A stretch of DNA of 64,000 nt from Bryum argenteum (Eukaryota; Streptophyta; Bryopsida; Bryales; Bryaceae): assembly GCA_037043015.1 (NCBI GenBank), contig CM073321.1, forward strand, positions 37,213,420 to 37,277,419, given 5' to 3'. Positions within the stretch are counted from its first letter, which is position 1. Every line of letters begins with the position of its first letter. The position numbers and the translations under genes are program-made. Positions 35,087 through 46,396 of the stretch are shown one piece after another. Below the pieces are notes generated by a model. The model was not told the origin of the DNA. It made no database searches and saw only the letters and a program-made list of their open reading frames with translations.

Positions 35087-37100
35087 TGTGAACCCGCGTA
35101 ACGGTTCACTCTAGCGGGAATACATTCCCCGCAAGGTTTAGCGCGTAATTATCAGGCTTCCATGGTTTAAATTAGACTTTTTAGCTCATTTCGTGGATTC
35201 ACGGAGTACCCGTGGTCTCAAAGGGGGTTTGGCACAAGCGGCCGTTCTTGCTCTAATTTATACCAAATTGGTATTTTTGATGAACGCCAATATATTAAAT
35301 GGCGAGTTTTTAGTATGGTTTAGCGATTACGTATTCCTAAGTAGGGGTCGGGTTGCCCCATTTTGCCCTTACCTTCTACAAAAACCCTAGTATGAAGTTG
35401 GTGCCCGTATCTTGACTAGTTGTTTAGAAAAAACTATGGATGGAAGTCCGCCCACCTGGACGGATGAAATCCGCCCAATTGGACGGATGAAGCTTTTGCT
35501 TCAACCTCCCTGGATCAGCCAGGGAGGAGGAGAGTCAGGAGAGAAGCCGTTAGGCTAGTTTTTTGGGGTGTGCCTGTTTGTTTGTAAGTTTTGTGTAGAG
35601 ATTCAAGCTTTTTGGGTGTGTTGTTGTTTTTGTGGCATTGGATCTAGGATTGGAGGCTAGAAGAGTGGCGATTTTGAGATCTGGAGGCGTGTTGGAATCG
35701 ACGAGCGACACCAGAGCGCGAGCTCGGCCACCAGGGAGCGATCTGGAGAGGAGTTAGGAGGCGCTTTAGAGGAAGACAGGACTGGAGGCAGCAGCGGCGG
35801 AGTGGCGTGCGACGACGAAGGGCGGTGCCAGGATCGGAGGTGCGAGCGGCACCAGAGTGGAGCGCGACAGCGACTTGGAGCCACCGCGGCGAAAGAGGGC
35901 GCGCGGCGAGGCAGGTCGTCACCTCGGGCAGGGGCGAACTCGGCAGGTAGGGCGACGGCGCCGGCGAGCAAGCGAGGGCCGGCCTCCTCGCGGCGACGAC
36001 TCCCGCTCCACGCACCCACCGACGGCCAGATCCGGCACAGCAGGGACCGTTCTTCCCCCATCGATCCCACCAGCAGCACCTCGGCGAGGAGGCGCCGCTG
36101 TACCAGCGGCGAGGGCCGGCGACTCCCTCTGGCGAGGTGACCAACACCGCCACCCTCACGAGGCCAGGGCGCAGCAAGTTGCGCCGCCTCTCCAGCGTGA
36201 CGACCAGCAGCAGCAGCTTGAGCAGGGGAGCTTTTGCTCCTCTTCTTTTTCTCCTTTTTTGCTCTTTTCTCTCTTCCCATCTCATTTCAAAGTTGAAGGT
36301 TAGACAGTAGCTTAACTCATGAATTTGGTGATTGGAATCACCACAAAAAACCAACTTCTTATTTTTGAATGTGTGATTGTTACTTTTGTTGCTTTTGATT
36401 GTAGTGTGTGGTTGTGTTGGATGGTTCATGGTATTTACTTTCTTGCTCGTCTTGCTTGCCTATGCTAGTTGTGGTGATTGTGTGTTAATTTTTACTGGTT
36501 GTAAGGGTAGCGCGGAAGCGCTGCTCGGTTTAAGAATTAGATTTGAGACAATTAGGTTAAAAAATTTGGGGAATTGGAATTGCGTGCGGAAGCGCTGTCC
36601 AACATTCCCCAATTAAACCTAAATTGTGTTGGAAGTGGTGAATTGCATGCTTAGTTGATTGTTAGCACTCATATGTTGATTGGGGTGCTTAGGATTGAGG
36701 TAGAAGGTGTTTAGATGTGATTTGCAACCTCTTTCAACCCTAATTTGTGTGCTGGACCTCTTGGTCCATATGTGTTTTGGAGGCCTTAAGTGTTCATTTT
36801 GGTCGTTTTGTGCCCACAATTGAGCCCTAGGCCCTCGGTGGTCAAATAAGGGCTATTTGAACCTCCTAGGTATGCTTTGGGAGACTCAATTCACTACTGG
36901 AGTTACTTGTTTGGAATTAAATTGAGACTTGATTGAATGGTTGTGCTTCCTTGTTGAATTCAAATTAGAAATTGCATGCATTTATGAAGTTTAGTGTCCA
37001 TTTCTTGGAAGGTTGTTTTGCTTGCACCCACCCCCACGCCCAAACTTGTGGCTTAAAAACCGGGTCACCGGGATTTAGGCTCACAGTCGGGTCGACGATA
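35077..37100. repeat. P3-family palindrome split by the solo LTR
   Basis: GTATCGTCGG at 35,077-35,086 and GTCGACGATA at 37,091-37,100 join, after removing the LTR and one GTCGG, into a palindrome identical in 20 bases to the intact one at 37,189. Confidence 0.85.
35087..37085. mobile_element. Solo LTR, 1,999 bp, with 5-bp target duplication GTCGG
   Basis: It begins TGTGAACCC and ends GGCTCACA, so it has TG..CA ends and a TGTGA/TCACA terminal inverted repeat. GTCGG flanks it on both sides (35,082-35,086 and 37,086-37,090). No primer-binding site, gag/pol or second LTR is present, so internal recombination has left one LTR. The GC-rich centre (35.7-36.2 kb) gives long open frames on both strands with no recognisable domain; I do not call them genes. 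The insertion point is the middle of a P3-family palindrome. Confidence 0.88.
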
Positions 37101-37188
37101 AACCTCATGCTGCTGAACCTCAGCAACAGCATCGAGGACAGGCTGATTCACACCGGAAGAGGTGGCAACCTCAGTATGTGTGCCAGCC

Positions 37189-37209
37189 GTATCGTCGGGT
37201 CGACGATAG
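37189..37209. repeat. Intact P3-family palindrome near the end of the P3 coiled-coil exon
   Basis: Arms GTATCGTCG and complement. It lies within a frame that stays open (reads YRRPDD on the minus strand), either as coding sequence or in a short intron before the HAD part. Confidence 0.85.
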
Positions 37210-38630
37210 ACAGGTACAACATCTCTTGGAGGCTGAGGCGGTGGAGCGCTCCTGGACGGCGACAGAAGAGATGCGCTTGCGGCTCGCGGAGTCGTAAAGG
37301 GTTGGCTTTGAGAAGCGGAAGCCACTGCAGCCAAGGCAGCCATCTGAGCTTGCAAATGTTTGAACATCTCCCTTGACTCATCTTGTAGAGCCTTGATCTT
37401 TGCCGCAGTCTCAGCCTCAACCTGGGCGACCTTCTCGTTGGCAATCGTGATGGCCTCCTTGGCATCAGCAAGCTTCTGCTGCTCCTCAAGCCGCTCCTTC
37501 TCTTTTTGCGCCTTAACCTTCCGCCGCTCCAATTTCCTGGCATACTTCTCCTCGGACCTCTTCCAGTAGTCCTTCTCCACCTTAATCGTCTTCTCCTTAT
37601 GAACAATGGCTTTCATGTCGGGCGGGACCTGATCATCCTCCTCATCATCGCTATCGGAAGAGTGGATGTTGAATTCATCATCACTCAAGTCAATGATGTC
37701 TTTGAGGTCGGGAGGTTGTCTTTCGACTACTGCAGAGATCGTGACATCGTCATCATTAACGACCTCCATCTCTTCCTCCTCGTTCGCCCGTGGAGCATCC
37801 CCAGCCACCAAACCGTCAGCGGCCTGCCCATCTTGGCCAACGGCCTGCCCATCATGACCTTCTTCCATCAAACTGATCTCCCCCGCCTGATTGTCGGAAC
37901 CCAACTGATCCTATAACCACATTTCCGAGAACTTCTGTAATAATGACATCCTCGTCGATAGGAAGACCTGCGGCAGTATGATCCGGCTGTTCTCTGGCAA
38001 TGTTTGGAACGGCTTCGTCAAATTGAACGATTGCATTGAAGTCGTCCGGATCTGTTGTGCCATGAGCAGAAGCGCGCGGTGAAGATGGGTTAAGATCATC
38101 ATGTGCCTCTGATTCAGAGTCCGAATCCGACCTGTTCTCATTCGTCTCTGTCGCATGCGCCACGTCGCTGATGGGAATCTGAGTCTGCGACACGAACACA
38201 TCACCCCCTTCCCCTGTCGGCTTTAACGACATTTTGGGGGAAGATGACAACAGTGACATGATCCGGAATGTGTTTGTCCCGAACTGATCGAGACCTTCAA
38301 TTTCAGGATCGTTAGAGACATGTGGACCCACACACTCAATGTCTCTAACAACAGAAGGCAATATCTCCACGGCTGAATGAAGAGAATTCACTGAAGAAGT
38401 GGGAGAATCGGAGTGCACGACGATAGGCACGCGACTCTTTGGGCGCTCGTAGGTGAGCGAATATGGAGAATTCGCAAACATGAAATCGTTCTTGTCCATC
38501 CTCTTTGCGACTCCAGCAACTTTTAAGGCTCCCTTCACTTTCTTCTGGTCTGTAAAGCCAAAATAGTATGCTCCGAACATCTGATAAACAATCAAGGAGC
38601 CAGATAATTAGTTTAAAACGAGTCCGCATG

Positions 38631-38858
38631 CTATCGTCACGTCGATGATAGCAGTTACCAAACGAGCTCAAACCAAACGTAAACGTCACCTCGCCTAAAC
38701 AATTAGGCATAGGATCTCGACATATGAAAGAATCAAAGACCTATGAAGTATATTGAATGTTATTGTCGACTCGACGATATGGGCTAGATGATACCAAACC
38801 AAACATGCAATCAGAAAGATGTGTAATCCTCCAAAAGTTATCGTCGACCCGACGATAA
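38631..38858. repeat. Three P3-family palindromes inside intron 2 of P3
   Basis: Copies at 38,631-38,651 (decayed), 38,760-38,780 (TCGACTCGA centre) and 38,838-38,858 (TCGACCCGA centre). The arms are TTATCGTCGA. They lie between the motif I-like exon and the coiled-coil exon, as in P1 and P4. Confidence 0.88.
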
Positions 38859-40146
38859 GCGAAGGATGTGTCATTACCTTCGACGCTAGAAGAAACTTTG
38901 CGCCGGCGTACACCCCGATCACGTTTTCGTTCGGCTCGGCACACGCGTGTAGTATCTCCATGTAAAACTCCATGCGGAGTTCAGTTGCGTTATGTCTCCA
39001 TTTTGCCTCTGTATTCTTGGAGATTTCTGTATAATACACACAAGTTGCAGGGGTGGAATATGTATTCTTGATTAAAGCTTTTGCTAAACTTGCAAACTCG
39101 TCGCCCTTCTTGAACTAGAAGAGAAGTGTCACGTCCGGAGAAATTGCCCGGTTTGTGACGTTATCGAGCATTTTTGCTCTAGCGGGAACGTATGTACAGA
39201 CTTTCGCCTCATATCCGGAGAGCTCCCGAGCAGCAAATGATGATGCGACTCGAATGTCGTCTTTACCCAGTAGGATAAAGAGCCAAATCTTGGGTGTATC
39301 GATCGCAGGCTTAAAATTCTCTTGCAAGAAGTTCAGGATTGATGGCTGGACGTGTGTCGGTGCTAGGGGGACTTCTCCCGTACCCCTCCTGTACTCCCCG
39401 GTAATCGGTATTTCAAGGCCATAAACCTTGTGAACATATACAATACCTCGGGATGAGCGTCGTCTATATCTTTTGCTCTGCGATGCCTTGCCTCATTGCG
39501 GAGCCTTTTCTTGAAAACTCTGCAGGCGTAAGTGCAATAAGATGATCCCATGTAGCCGATGTAAACTTGTGCCTAGCTTTCCAGGCAGACCATGTTGCCT
39601 TGATCACATCACCGCCATTGTCCACGAGCTTAAGTGAAGGCTTGATGTCCATGATTTCTTGCATCACAGCCTTCTTGCGCTTATGCCGCTCAACCCAGTC
39701 AGCGCTTGACATGTTGTCGGGTACAAGATATTTCGTTCGGTTGGTGGAAACTTTGGGATACGGTGCAATCCGGCCGGGGTCTAGGTGAGCAAATGCAGAA
39801 CCACGGTTTCGAAGTCCTTGTCCGTGAACCAACCGAATCGTTTGAAGAACTCGCGCTTCAAAACGTAAGTTTTGTACCCCTTCGCAAGCTTATACGGCTC
39901 CATTGTGGTTGGGTCGATAATTTCTCCGTCGTGGTGCAACGTGAGAAATTCCTTCCAGTGATTCCAGATATGATCCGACAAAGTGATCATTTGGAGCTCG
40001 TTCTTCAGATCTTTCAATGAGTGGATCTTAGCTCCCTCACTTTCTGGGTTGATGTTCTGGAACCTCTCCATGACAGCGTCCACGAAGCTCTGAAATAAGA
40101 AAACAATGTAATTAGGGAACAAGAATCGCCCAAACAATAGAGAGCC

Positions 40147-40167
40147 TTATCATCGACCCGACGATAA
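40147..40167. repeat. P3-family palindrome inside intron 1 of P3
   Basis: One copy with a single change in an arm (TTATCATCG), in the intron between the ParB-like exon (donor AAG|GTCAGC) and the FVDAV exon (acceptor TTATTTCAG). Confidence 0.85.
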
Positions 40168-41445
40168 CAAGCAAAATTGCAAGCTGACCTTGTAGTTAGC
40201 CTCGTTGAAGATTGCATTATTACCCCTCTCCTTGGCTTTGAGGGTCGAATCAGCAGGACGTTTGAGCGAGGTCCAGATGTTTCTACAACTCACAATCTGG
40301 TTGCCCCATGTTGGCTTGGCATGGTCCAGATGGTTTGTGATGTTATAGAATTTTGAAATAGCCCTCACTCAGTTGGATCCAAGGACCACACGATAAATGC
40401 ACTCCATGTGCGAAGCTTCTCACGACGATCGGCTCCGCAACCTCTTGTCTGGAGTGCCTTCGATGCGAAGATGCTGTGCTGGCCGTTTATGATCATGAAC
40501 TTGCCGTCCCTGATGTCTTCCCATTTTGAAGGCTTCTTTTTCAAAAGTTGATTATTCTTATCAACCGGAGTCAAGCAGACCTTCTGTCTCTGTCGGACGT
40601 CAATCATATTGACAAAACTAACCTTCACACTCTCCATAATGTCTTTCTGAAGGATTCGAATGATGTACTGATCATTCGCAAGGATGCATTGCTCGATGGT
40701 CACTTGCACATGCTCCATATTGAAGAGAAAGCAACTCGTGTGCTTATCCCAGAATTCCTTTTGATCTGCCACTATCTTCTCAAAATTGGACACTTCATCT
40801 TTGGAAGATGTGCGGCCGGCTGTAACTGTTGTGATAGCTGAAACACCGCTACCAGCAGGAGGATCTTCAGCAGCTACCAAACGAGCCGATGCTGTGCTCT
40901 TCCTCCGCTTTCGGCTTGATCCAGGAGCTGCCGGAACGGAGGCATCTCTCTTCGTCGCCCCCACTCTTGGCTGACTTGGCTTTAGAGCGCGGCTACCAGA
41001 TCCTGCGCCACTGGAGGTAAAGTCCGTCCGCGACTTCACGGGAGCCGCGACCTTCTTCTTTGGTTTGCTCCCAATACTTGGAGTCTTCACGACGGATTCA
41101 GTAGTGTATCGATCAAGGGAAGCAAAGATCCTATTAAGACGATTGGAAATACTATTTACATTATTGTGCACCCAAGGAATATAACTAGATTTCCTAAATT
41201 GCTCATTGAGGGGCTCCCATTTTGTTCCCTCGATGAATGACATAAGGTTCTCTAGATTGAACCTCGCATGCTCCTTTCTACAATCCAAGACGATTGAGTG
41301 CTGGTGATCGAGCTCCTTCCCATCGTCATCTACCGCTCTAAGTACGATTACGATGAAGTGTTCCCGGACATTCTCGATGATTGAGACCATCTTGTTTAAG
41401 TTCCAAACACTAAACATCCCTGAGGTTCCGACCTGAATTCGCAGC

Positions 41446-43835
41446 ATGACGAAATTCTTGAACTCAGTTTCCACTCTTACATGTTGTGAGCAGAATTGCC
41501 TCCAACCATTTCCTCGCGGGCAAATCCACGCTATTCGCTCACAACTACATATTAGTGATAGCGTGTACTCTCGAAAGAAATGTCTTCTTGAGGTGAATAG
41601 ACAAGTCCACAAGGATTGTGCAGGAAACGAGTGGATTACATTGAAAGGAAGGGAAGTTTGTCCCACAGCATGGTGGACCATTCATGGGATTTCGAGAGCT
41701 ACCTTCTACAGATACAAAGATGCGACTAAAGGGGGAAACAAGCTAAGGTGCATGGAAATGTGGGTTTGAAAAAACCTCGACTTCACACAGTCCAAGCTAC
41801 TGCAACGCTTCGATCTCTTATAGTTTCTGATGCCGACCGAATGCCACACAAGACCAAAAGTCTCGTTACTGATGAGAAAGTTCCATCAATGGTTTTACCC
41901 TCAGCATATTGTTGGAGTGACCAAATAAGTCACATCAATGAGATTAATGCAGTATTTGATTTGCCGCCAATTTCTTCAACTGGCTTGAGTAATATTCGAC
42001 GGGCGTCTTTTCCTGAATTTGCTGTGAAGGCTAAAGGAGACAGTTTCTCTCGTTGTGGTTTGTGTGGTAGGTACAAGCAATTACGGAGTGCTTGTACACC
42101 CCTCTCATATGCACAATCAAAGTGGACCGAGGCGTTGGAAGCGCACCTTCAATGTGCAAGGGCCCATAGAGAACTGTACTATTTCAATTGTACAGTTTCT
42201 GAAGGCTTTCTAGATAAGATGCTTACTATCATCCATGACAAAATGGATCATTCAAAGACTGCGTCACCGCACTATTCTCACAAGATTAAAGCTACAGATT
42301 CCTACCTAAGGATGCCGGTTGCAGTAACGGGAATGATTGCTCATGGTCATGGAGATGTTAAGTATGCTCACTATGGCCTTGACACATTTGCAACAGATTC
42401 CAACCATACCATTGGATCTATTGCTAAGTTATTCCGTGATCTAGAGGAGGCACCAGAAAATTCCTCCCGCAAGCTATTTTCGGAGGGAAATACGCACACT
42501 CCATTTACCAAGGCTGTCTTGAAGGGTTCTGAGATGTGTTTGGACTCCCTTCTTCCTCTACCAGAAGTGGTGATTCCTGCTAAACCCTTGCCTCCTACAT
42601 TGATTTTGCAGCTGGATAATGCTTCTGGAGACAATAAAAATAGATACGTTTTTGCATTTTGTTCGCTACTTGTATACAAAGGCATTTTCCGTGAGGTGTA
42701 CATCAACTTTCTCATAGTAGGGCACACACATGAAGACATAGATGCCATGTTTGGGCGATGGAGCTTGAAGTTAAAGGCAAATAACTTTCCAACTATTCCT
42801 AGACTTATGAAATCTTTCATGAATTGTGAGACACACCCTGTGATTCCTCATTTGATAGAAGAAGTTTGCGATTTTAAGGAGTTTGTTGAAGGTTACTTAG
42901 GGAGTGGTGGTGATTTTTTAGAAGGTCATTCAAAATCCCAGCAATTCAAATTCTTTATGGATTCTGATGGATAGCCACTGATGGAGTACAAGATTATGTG
43001 TACGGATAAGAAGTGGTTGCCTGCGCATGGCAACGGGATCCGGTTGTGGTCAGAGACAGAGGACGGGCGACCCATAATTCCAGATGGTGAACCCTTTTCG
43101 GTTGAACCACGTAAGCTGCGTACACTTGATGAGATCAAAAAAGGGTTGAACGGTTTTATTTCTCATTGGACTGGAATGGCAAACGATGATCTCTCCGGAG
43201 AATTTAGACACAAGAATGATCCTTTAAAAGAGTATTGGAAGGATGTTCGATTAGCTCTTGATGCAGAACTTGAGCCTCAAGAAAGGTTACTACACGGATT
43301 TTGGCCGGCCACGAGGGTACTTCGCGACGAGGCGGATCGTAGGATGAGAGATGGGAGGCTCCAAGAAGAGGATGCAGAGGATGAACCCTTTGTTGGACGT
43401 AGACGTGATCGTCCACGCGCTTCATTCTTTGTAAATCGGGATACTTTTGCAGATTATTTTGTTGTAGTTCGCCCTGCGGATGATGACTTGAGGCCGATGT
43501 GGCTGGCTAGGGCGACAACAAACCCCATTCCGGATCCGGGTCATATGCACATGATCGAGATTCAATATTGGAAGCCTGCGTCTTCTGATCGACACATTAA
43601 CATGGAAACATATGAAGGATGGGATACAAAAAAAGGGAACTCTTGGCGCGAAGATCGGTCTATGAATCCAACTTGGTCTAGTACAAGTTGTATCATGACA
43701 GCTTGGAAGCCACGTTTTTGGGTAGGAACTTCAGATCCAAAGGTGGCAATACCTAAGGCTCAAATTGACATCATCAAGGCATCCGTTCAAGCCTTTTCAA
43801 GTGACTCAGAACAAGACTCTTCTGCTGCAGAATGA
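41446..43835 (+). pseudogene. DUF7869-like DDE transposase gene, broken
   Basis: The N-terminal part has a Cys cluster (TCCEQNC, near 41,480-41,500) and a helix-turn-helix-like WWTIHGISRATFYRYK. The body shows CGLCGRYKQL, HDKMDHSKTASPHYSH, LQLDNASGDNKNRYVFAF (42,605-42,660) and FLIVGHTHEDIDAMFG (about 42,709-42,756). Conserved D-N-x(n)-N-K-N and G-H-T-H-x-D-x-D motifs are what I know from plant DUF7869 proteins, whose fold and context suggest a DDE transposase; I have not run a search. Breaks: a one-base frameshift near 41,745 and an in-frame TAG at 42,972 where Trp fits (DSDG-W-PLMEY). The N-terminal end is missing at the junction with P3. The tail is acidic and ends at TGA 43,833. Confidence 0.65.
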
Positions 43836-44443
43836 TGTGTCATTTAAGTATATAGTGGTTTGTTTTTTTGTTGATGAAGGGATAGATTAGACTATGGATT
43901 CCAGTGGTTAGAGATAAATGATTACTTCAAAGATATGTTAGTTGTTGTCCTTATAGAATTTGGCATAGTCTATAATTTGCATATACAAATGTTTTTTGAT
44001 AGCTTGAGAATATTCTCATTATTATTCACATCGACGTACCTAGAAGTGTAAGGATTGGTTGTTACTATTTATAGCATATTCACATTTCATTATTTGTTCC
44101 AGTGTCGTTTATTGATAATTTTTTTTCCTTTTTAGAATAATAGAAAATGTCAGATGTTTCATACTAATGTTTAGGAACGCTATAGGTGTGGTTTGAAGAT
44201 GATGGCCTTAGATAATTTTGATTGGAATGAAGAAATTCAATGGGAGATAGAGCAAGTACATAATATAGAGTCTCGTTTTAATTGCTTGTCTCAATTTAAT
44301 GAATAAATTGAAAGTGTTATTTAAATAGAATTGCAAGTCTCATTTTAATGATATGTCTCAATTTAATGATGTGTCTCAATTTAATGAACGAATTCAATGA
44401 TCTAAAATTAGTGAGATTAATATGAGACTTAAACTTGTCTCAT
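43836..44443. other. 3' flank of the transposase with subterminal repeats
   Basis: AT-rich 3' flank. From about 44,270 to 44,400 units of GTCTCA(A/T)TTTAATGA recur at least four times; these are also part of the terminal repeat, so they are probably transposase-binding subterminal repeats. Confidence 0.6.
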
Positions 44444-44644
44444 TTTAACGAATATGGCCTTTGTGTAAGAAAATATGATTGTATTCCAAACTCTGCGTTA
44501 AAAAATGAGCGTCATTTACAAAAAGTATTTACACGATGAACACCAAGTCCAATCTAATAAAACTGTTCTAGGGGAATATATATACTAGGCTATCAACAAC
44601 TGTCGAAGGCTTCTACAGGCGAACTTCCATTAATCGAAGGAGAA

Positions 44645-44667
44645 GTTCAACTCGAGTCAAGTTAAAT
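44645..44667. repeat. P2-family palindrome downstream of P4
   Basis: TTCAACTCGA-G-TCAAGTTAAAT, a slightly decayed copy, just beyond the stop codon of P4. Confidence 0.82.
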
Positions 44668-44687
44668 GAAAGACTAGATTGTGGAGT

Positions 44688-46396
44688 TCAACCTGATTCG
44701 GTAACGTTCCGATCGAGAGTCTCATCATGTGTCCCTATCTGCTCTTCCTCATCCACGGTCTTCCTTTCCGAATCGACTGGGTCCGATGGTATGGAGCGAC
44801 TTGATCCGCCTTGATCCCTAGAAACAACTTGAACAATGTTGCCCGCAGGTGAGGGAGCTGCAGTCGACTGAGAAGGCGTGCCTTGGAGGGAACGTTGAGG
44901 AGATGCATGTCGAGCTACACTACTGTCGGAAGACTGAGTGGGCCCGTGAGTCAGGAGCAGAGGTTGACTATGACTTGGATCGAGGGAGAGGAGCGGCTTT
45001 GCATTCAGGTTCGTAATTGCTTGGACTACTACCCCAGGTATTCTCGCGAAGGTCTCAGTCATCATAAACTTCCATCGTTGCTCATCCTCATCTCTATGGG
45101 CTCTGCGTTCCTCGCGCTCTCGAGTAAGCATTGCTTCAACTTCCGCCTTTTGTCGCGCATGCGCTTCCTCCTGCATTCTGACGAGCTTCTCCATTAGAGC
45201 GTCAACGGATAGTGACTCCCTTTTCCTCTTTTGAGGCGATGGCGTGGAAGCTGGAAGAGAGCTATCCGAATAGCCTTGTCCTGGGATGAGGAAGATGAGA
45301 AGATGAGCCTCGTCCAGTTTGGGGCGTTATGGGGATTTGGGAACCGTAAGCCTCAACATCCTGGTTAGGATCGTCATCGTCGTCACTTGACCCGATTACT
45401 ATCGGTCTTGGGTCATTCAAGTCAAGTGGTAACTCTACTCCCCTGACCTTCTTCGTCCCCTTCCCCTTCTCCGTCTTCGTGGGGGGTGGTGGTGCTTCCA
45501 GTCTCCCCCTAGATCCAGAAGCCTCATCGATCGGGTACCCACCTTCGAAATCTCGACGATCCAAGTTGAAGACATCCATGGAAAGTCTGACAACTTCGTT
45601 GCTGGAGCGGATCGTGTAATTCATCAGCGAACACATCTGCGAGTAGACACATCAAGAGATGACAACGTTAATCATTTGAAATTTTAACTCGAATCGAGTT
45701 GAAATGGAGGTGGCGTGTGAAAGCACTATAAGACTAATCTGTTGTGTGCATTCAACTCAAGTCGAGTTGAATACCAAATATGAACTCTAAGCGCCTTCAA
45801 ACAACAAATTCAACTCGAGTCGAGTTAAATATAAGAACGCATGTAAGAACAAGACTTCGTAGCATACTTAGTAATCCATTCAACTCGAGTCGAGTTGAAT
45901 TGAATCTAAGTTTGTGTGAAGTGATCCTTGGACACTGAGGTGCGCACTGAACTCGACTCAACTTAAATACAACGAACTTAGAAAGCAACAGAGTCATGAC
46001 AAACTATTCAACTCAAATCAAGTTGAAATACATAGGATGTCCTTACCCAGGCCGCACAGTAGAGCTTCCCGCCTCCAAAAACCCTGAGGATTGCATCCCC
46101 TTCCTTGCAGAAGAGATCAAGCAGCTTCAGGTAGAACTCCATCCTCAATTCCGAATTATAAATACGGTACTCGAGTTTGTTGTATCTCCCGCAGATCTTG
46201 AACTGTGGAGTGTCAACGAGGTTTGATCCTCGAGTCGCTCGTAAGGAGCCGGAACATATTCCGCATACTCTATCTTGTAGTTGGTTCCGAACTCGCAACT
46301 ATCGAGGTGATTCTTGATCTTCGCCTCAGCATTCTTCCATGAATTCCGGGATTTTGGTTTCCTAAATATCGTCGGAGAATATTGGGATTTGCACAT
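44688..46396 (-). pseudogene. P4: 5'-truncated ParB/methylase-like gene copy
   Basis: On the minus strand, 46,396-46,047 encodes the methylase-like end only (IKNHLDSCEFGTNYKIEYAEY, then ELRMEFYLKLLDLFCKEGD and FGGGKLYCAAW), ending at a donor TGG|GTAAGG. After intron 46,046-45,637 the last exon starts at ATG 45,636 (MCSLMNYTI) and holds an acidic region (SSDDDDDPNQD), a Glu/Arg coiled coil (RQKAEVEAMLTREREER) and a Ser/Pro tail to TGA 44,688. Relative to P2 about 30 residues are deleted and a frameshift follows near 46.23 kb; another lies near 45.28 kb. The ParB-like half is absent: to the right of 46,396 lies the C-rich end of a hAT-like element. An ATG (MCKSQYSPTI) and an upstream TATA on the minus strand suggest a chimeric transcript. 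Confidence 0.65.
45682..46029. repeat. Six P2-family palindromes inside intron 2 of P4
   Basis: Copies at about 45,682, 45,751, 45,809, 45,879, 45,949 (decayed) and 46,007 (decayed), spaced 58-70 bases, fill the intron 45,637-46,046. Arms TTCAACTCGA as in P2. The regular spacing suggests growth by local duplication. Confidence 0.9.

Larger units (their letters stand above)
37091..41465 (-). pseudogene. P3: ParB/DGQHR-like plus methyltransferase-like fusion gene, broken
   Basis: From about 41,460 leftward: N-terminal region (HQHSIVLDCRKEHARFNLEN), long basic/Ser linker, ParB-like motif FMIINGQHSIFASKALQTRG near 40,450-40,510, intron about 40,090-40,185, helical region (SFVDAVMERF, REFFKRFGWF), methylase-like end with ELRMEFYMEILHACAEPN and VIGVYAGAKFLLASK, intron about 38,566-38,876, and a long acidic last exon ending in a Lys/Glu/Gln coiled coil (37.6-37.3 kb). 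Breaks: frameshifts near 40,366, 39,785, 39,465 and 37,905, and TAG at 39,115. The true N-terminus is lost at the junction with the transposase. Without the solo LTR the last exon frame runs on into the HAD-like gene, so in this copy the two may be one gene. Confidence 0.75.
31935..44461. mobile_element. TIR-bounded composite element, 12.5 kb, with a DUF7869-like transposase and P3
   Basis: The left end AAGGCCATATTCGTTAAA at 31,935 and the inverse of it at the right end (TTTAACGAATATGGCCTT, 44,444-44,461) continue to 25 of 26 matching bases through TGAGACA. No clear target duplication is visible. Between them lie, left to right: the HAD-like gene of P3 (-), a solo LTR, the P3 gene (-) and the transposase pseudogene (+). 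Near the right end several ATTAAATTGAGAC units repeat. Whether P3 is cargo of this transposon or inserted later is not settled by the sequence: the 5' parts of P3 and of the transposase meet at about 41.46 kb, with neither having its full start. Confidence 0.65.

Noticed and set aside
35644..36429. Open frames of 200-260 codons on both strands at 35.7-36.4 kb
   Set aside because: They lie wholly inside the solo LTR, in its GC-rich centre, and show no conserved domain.
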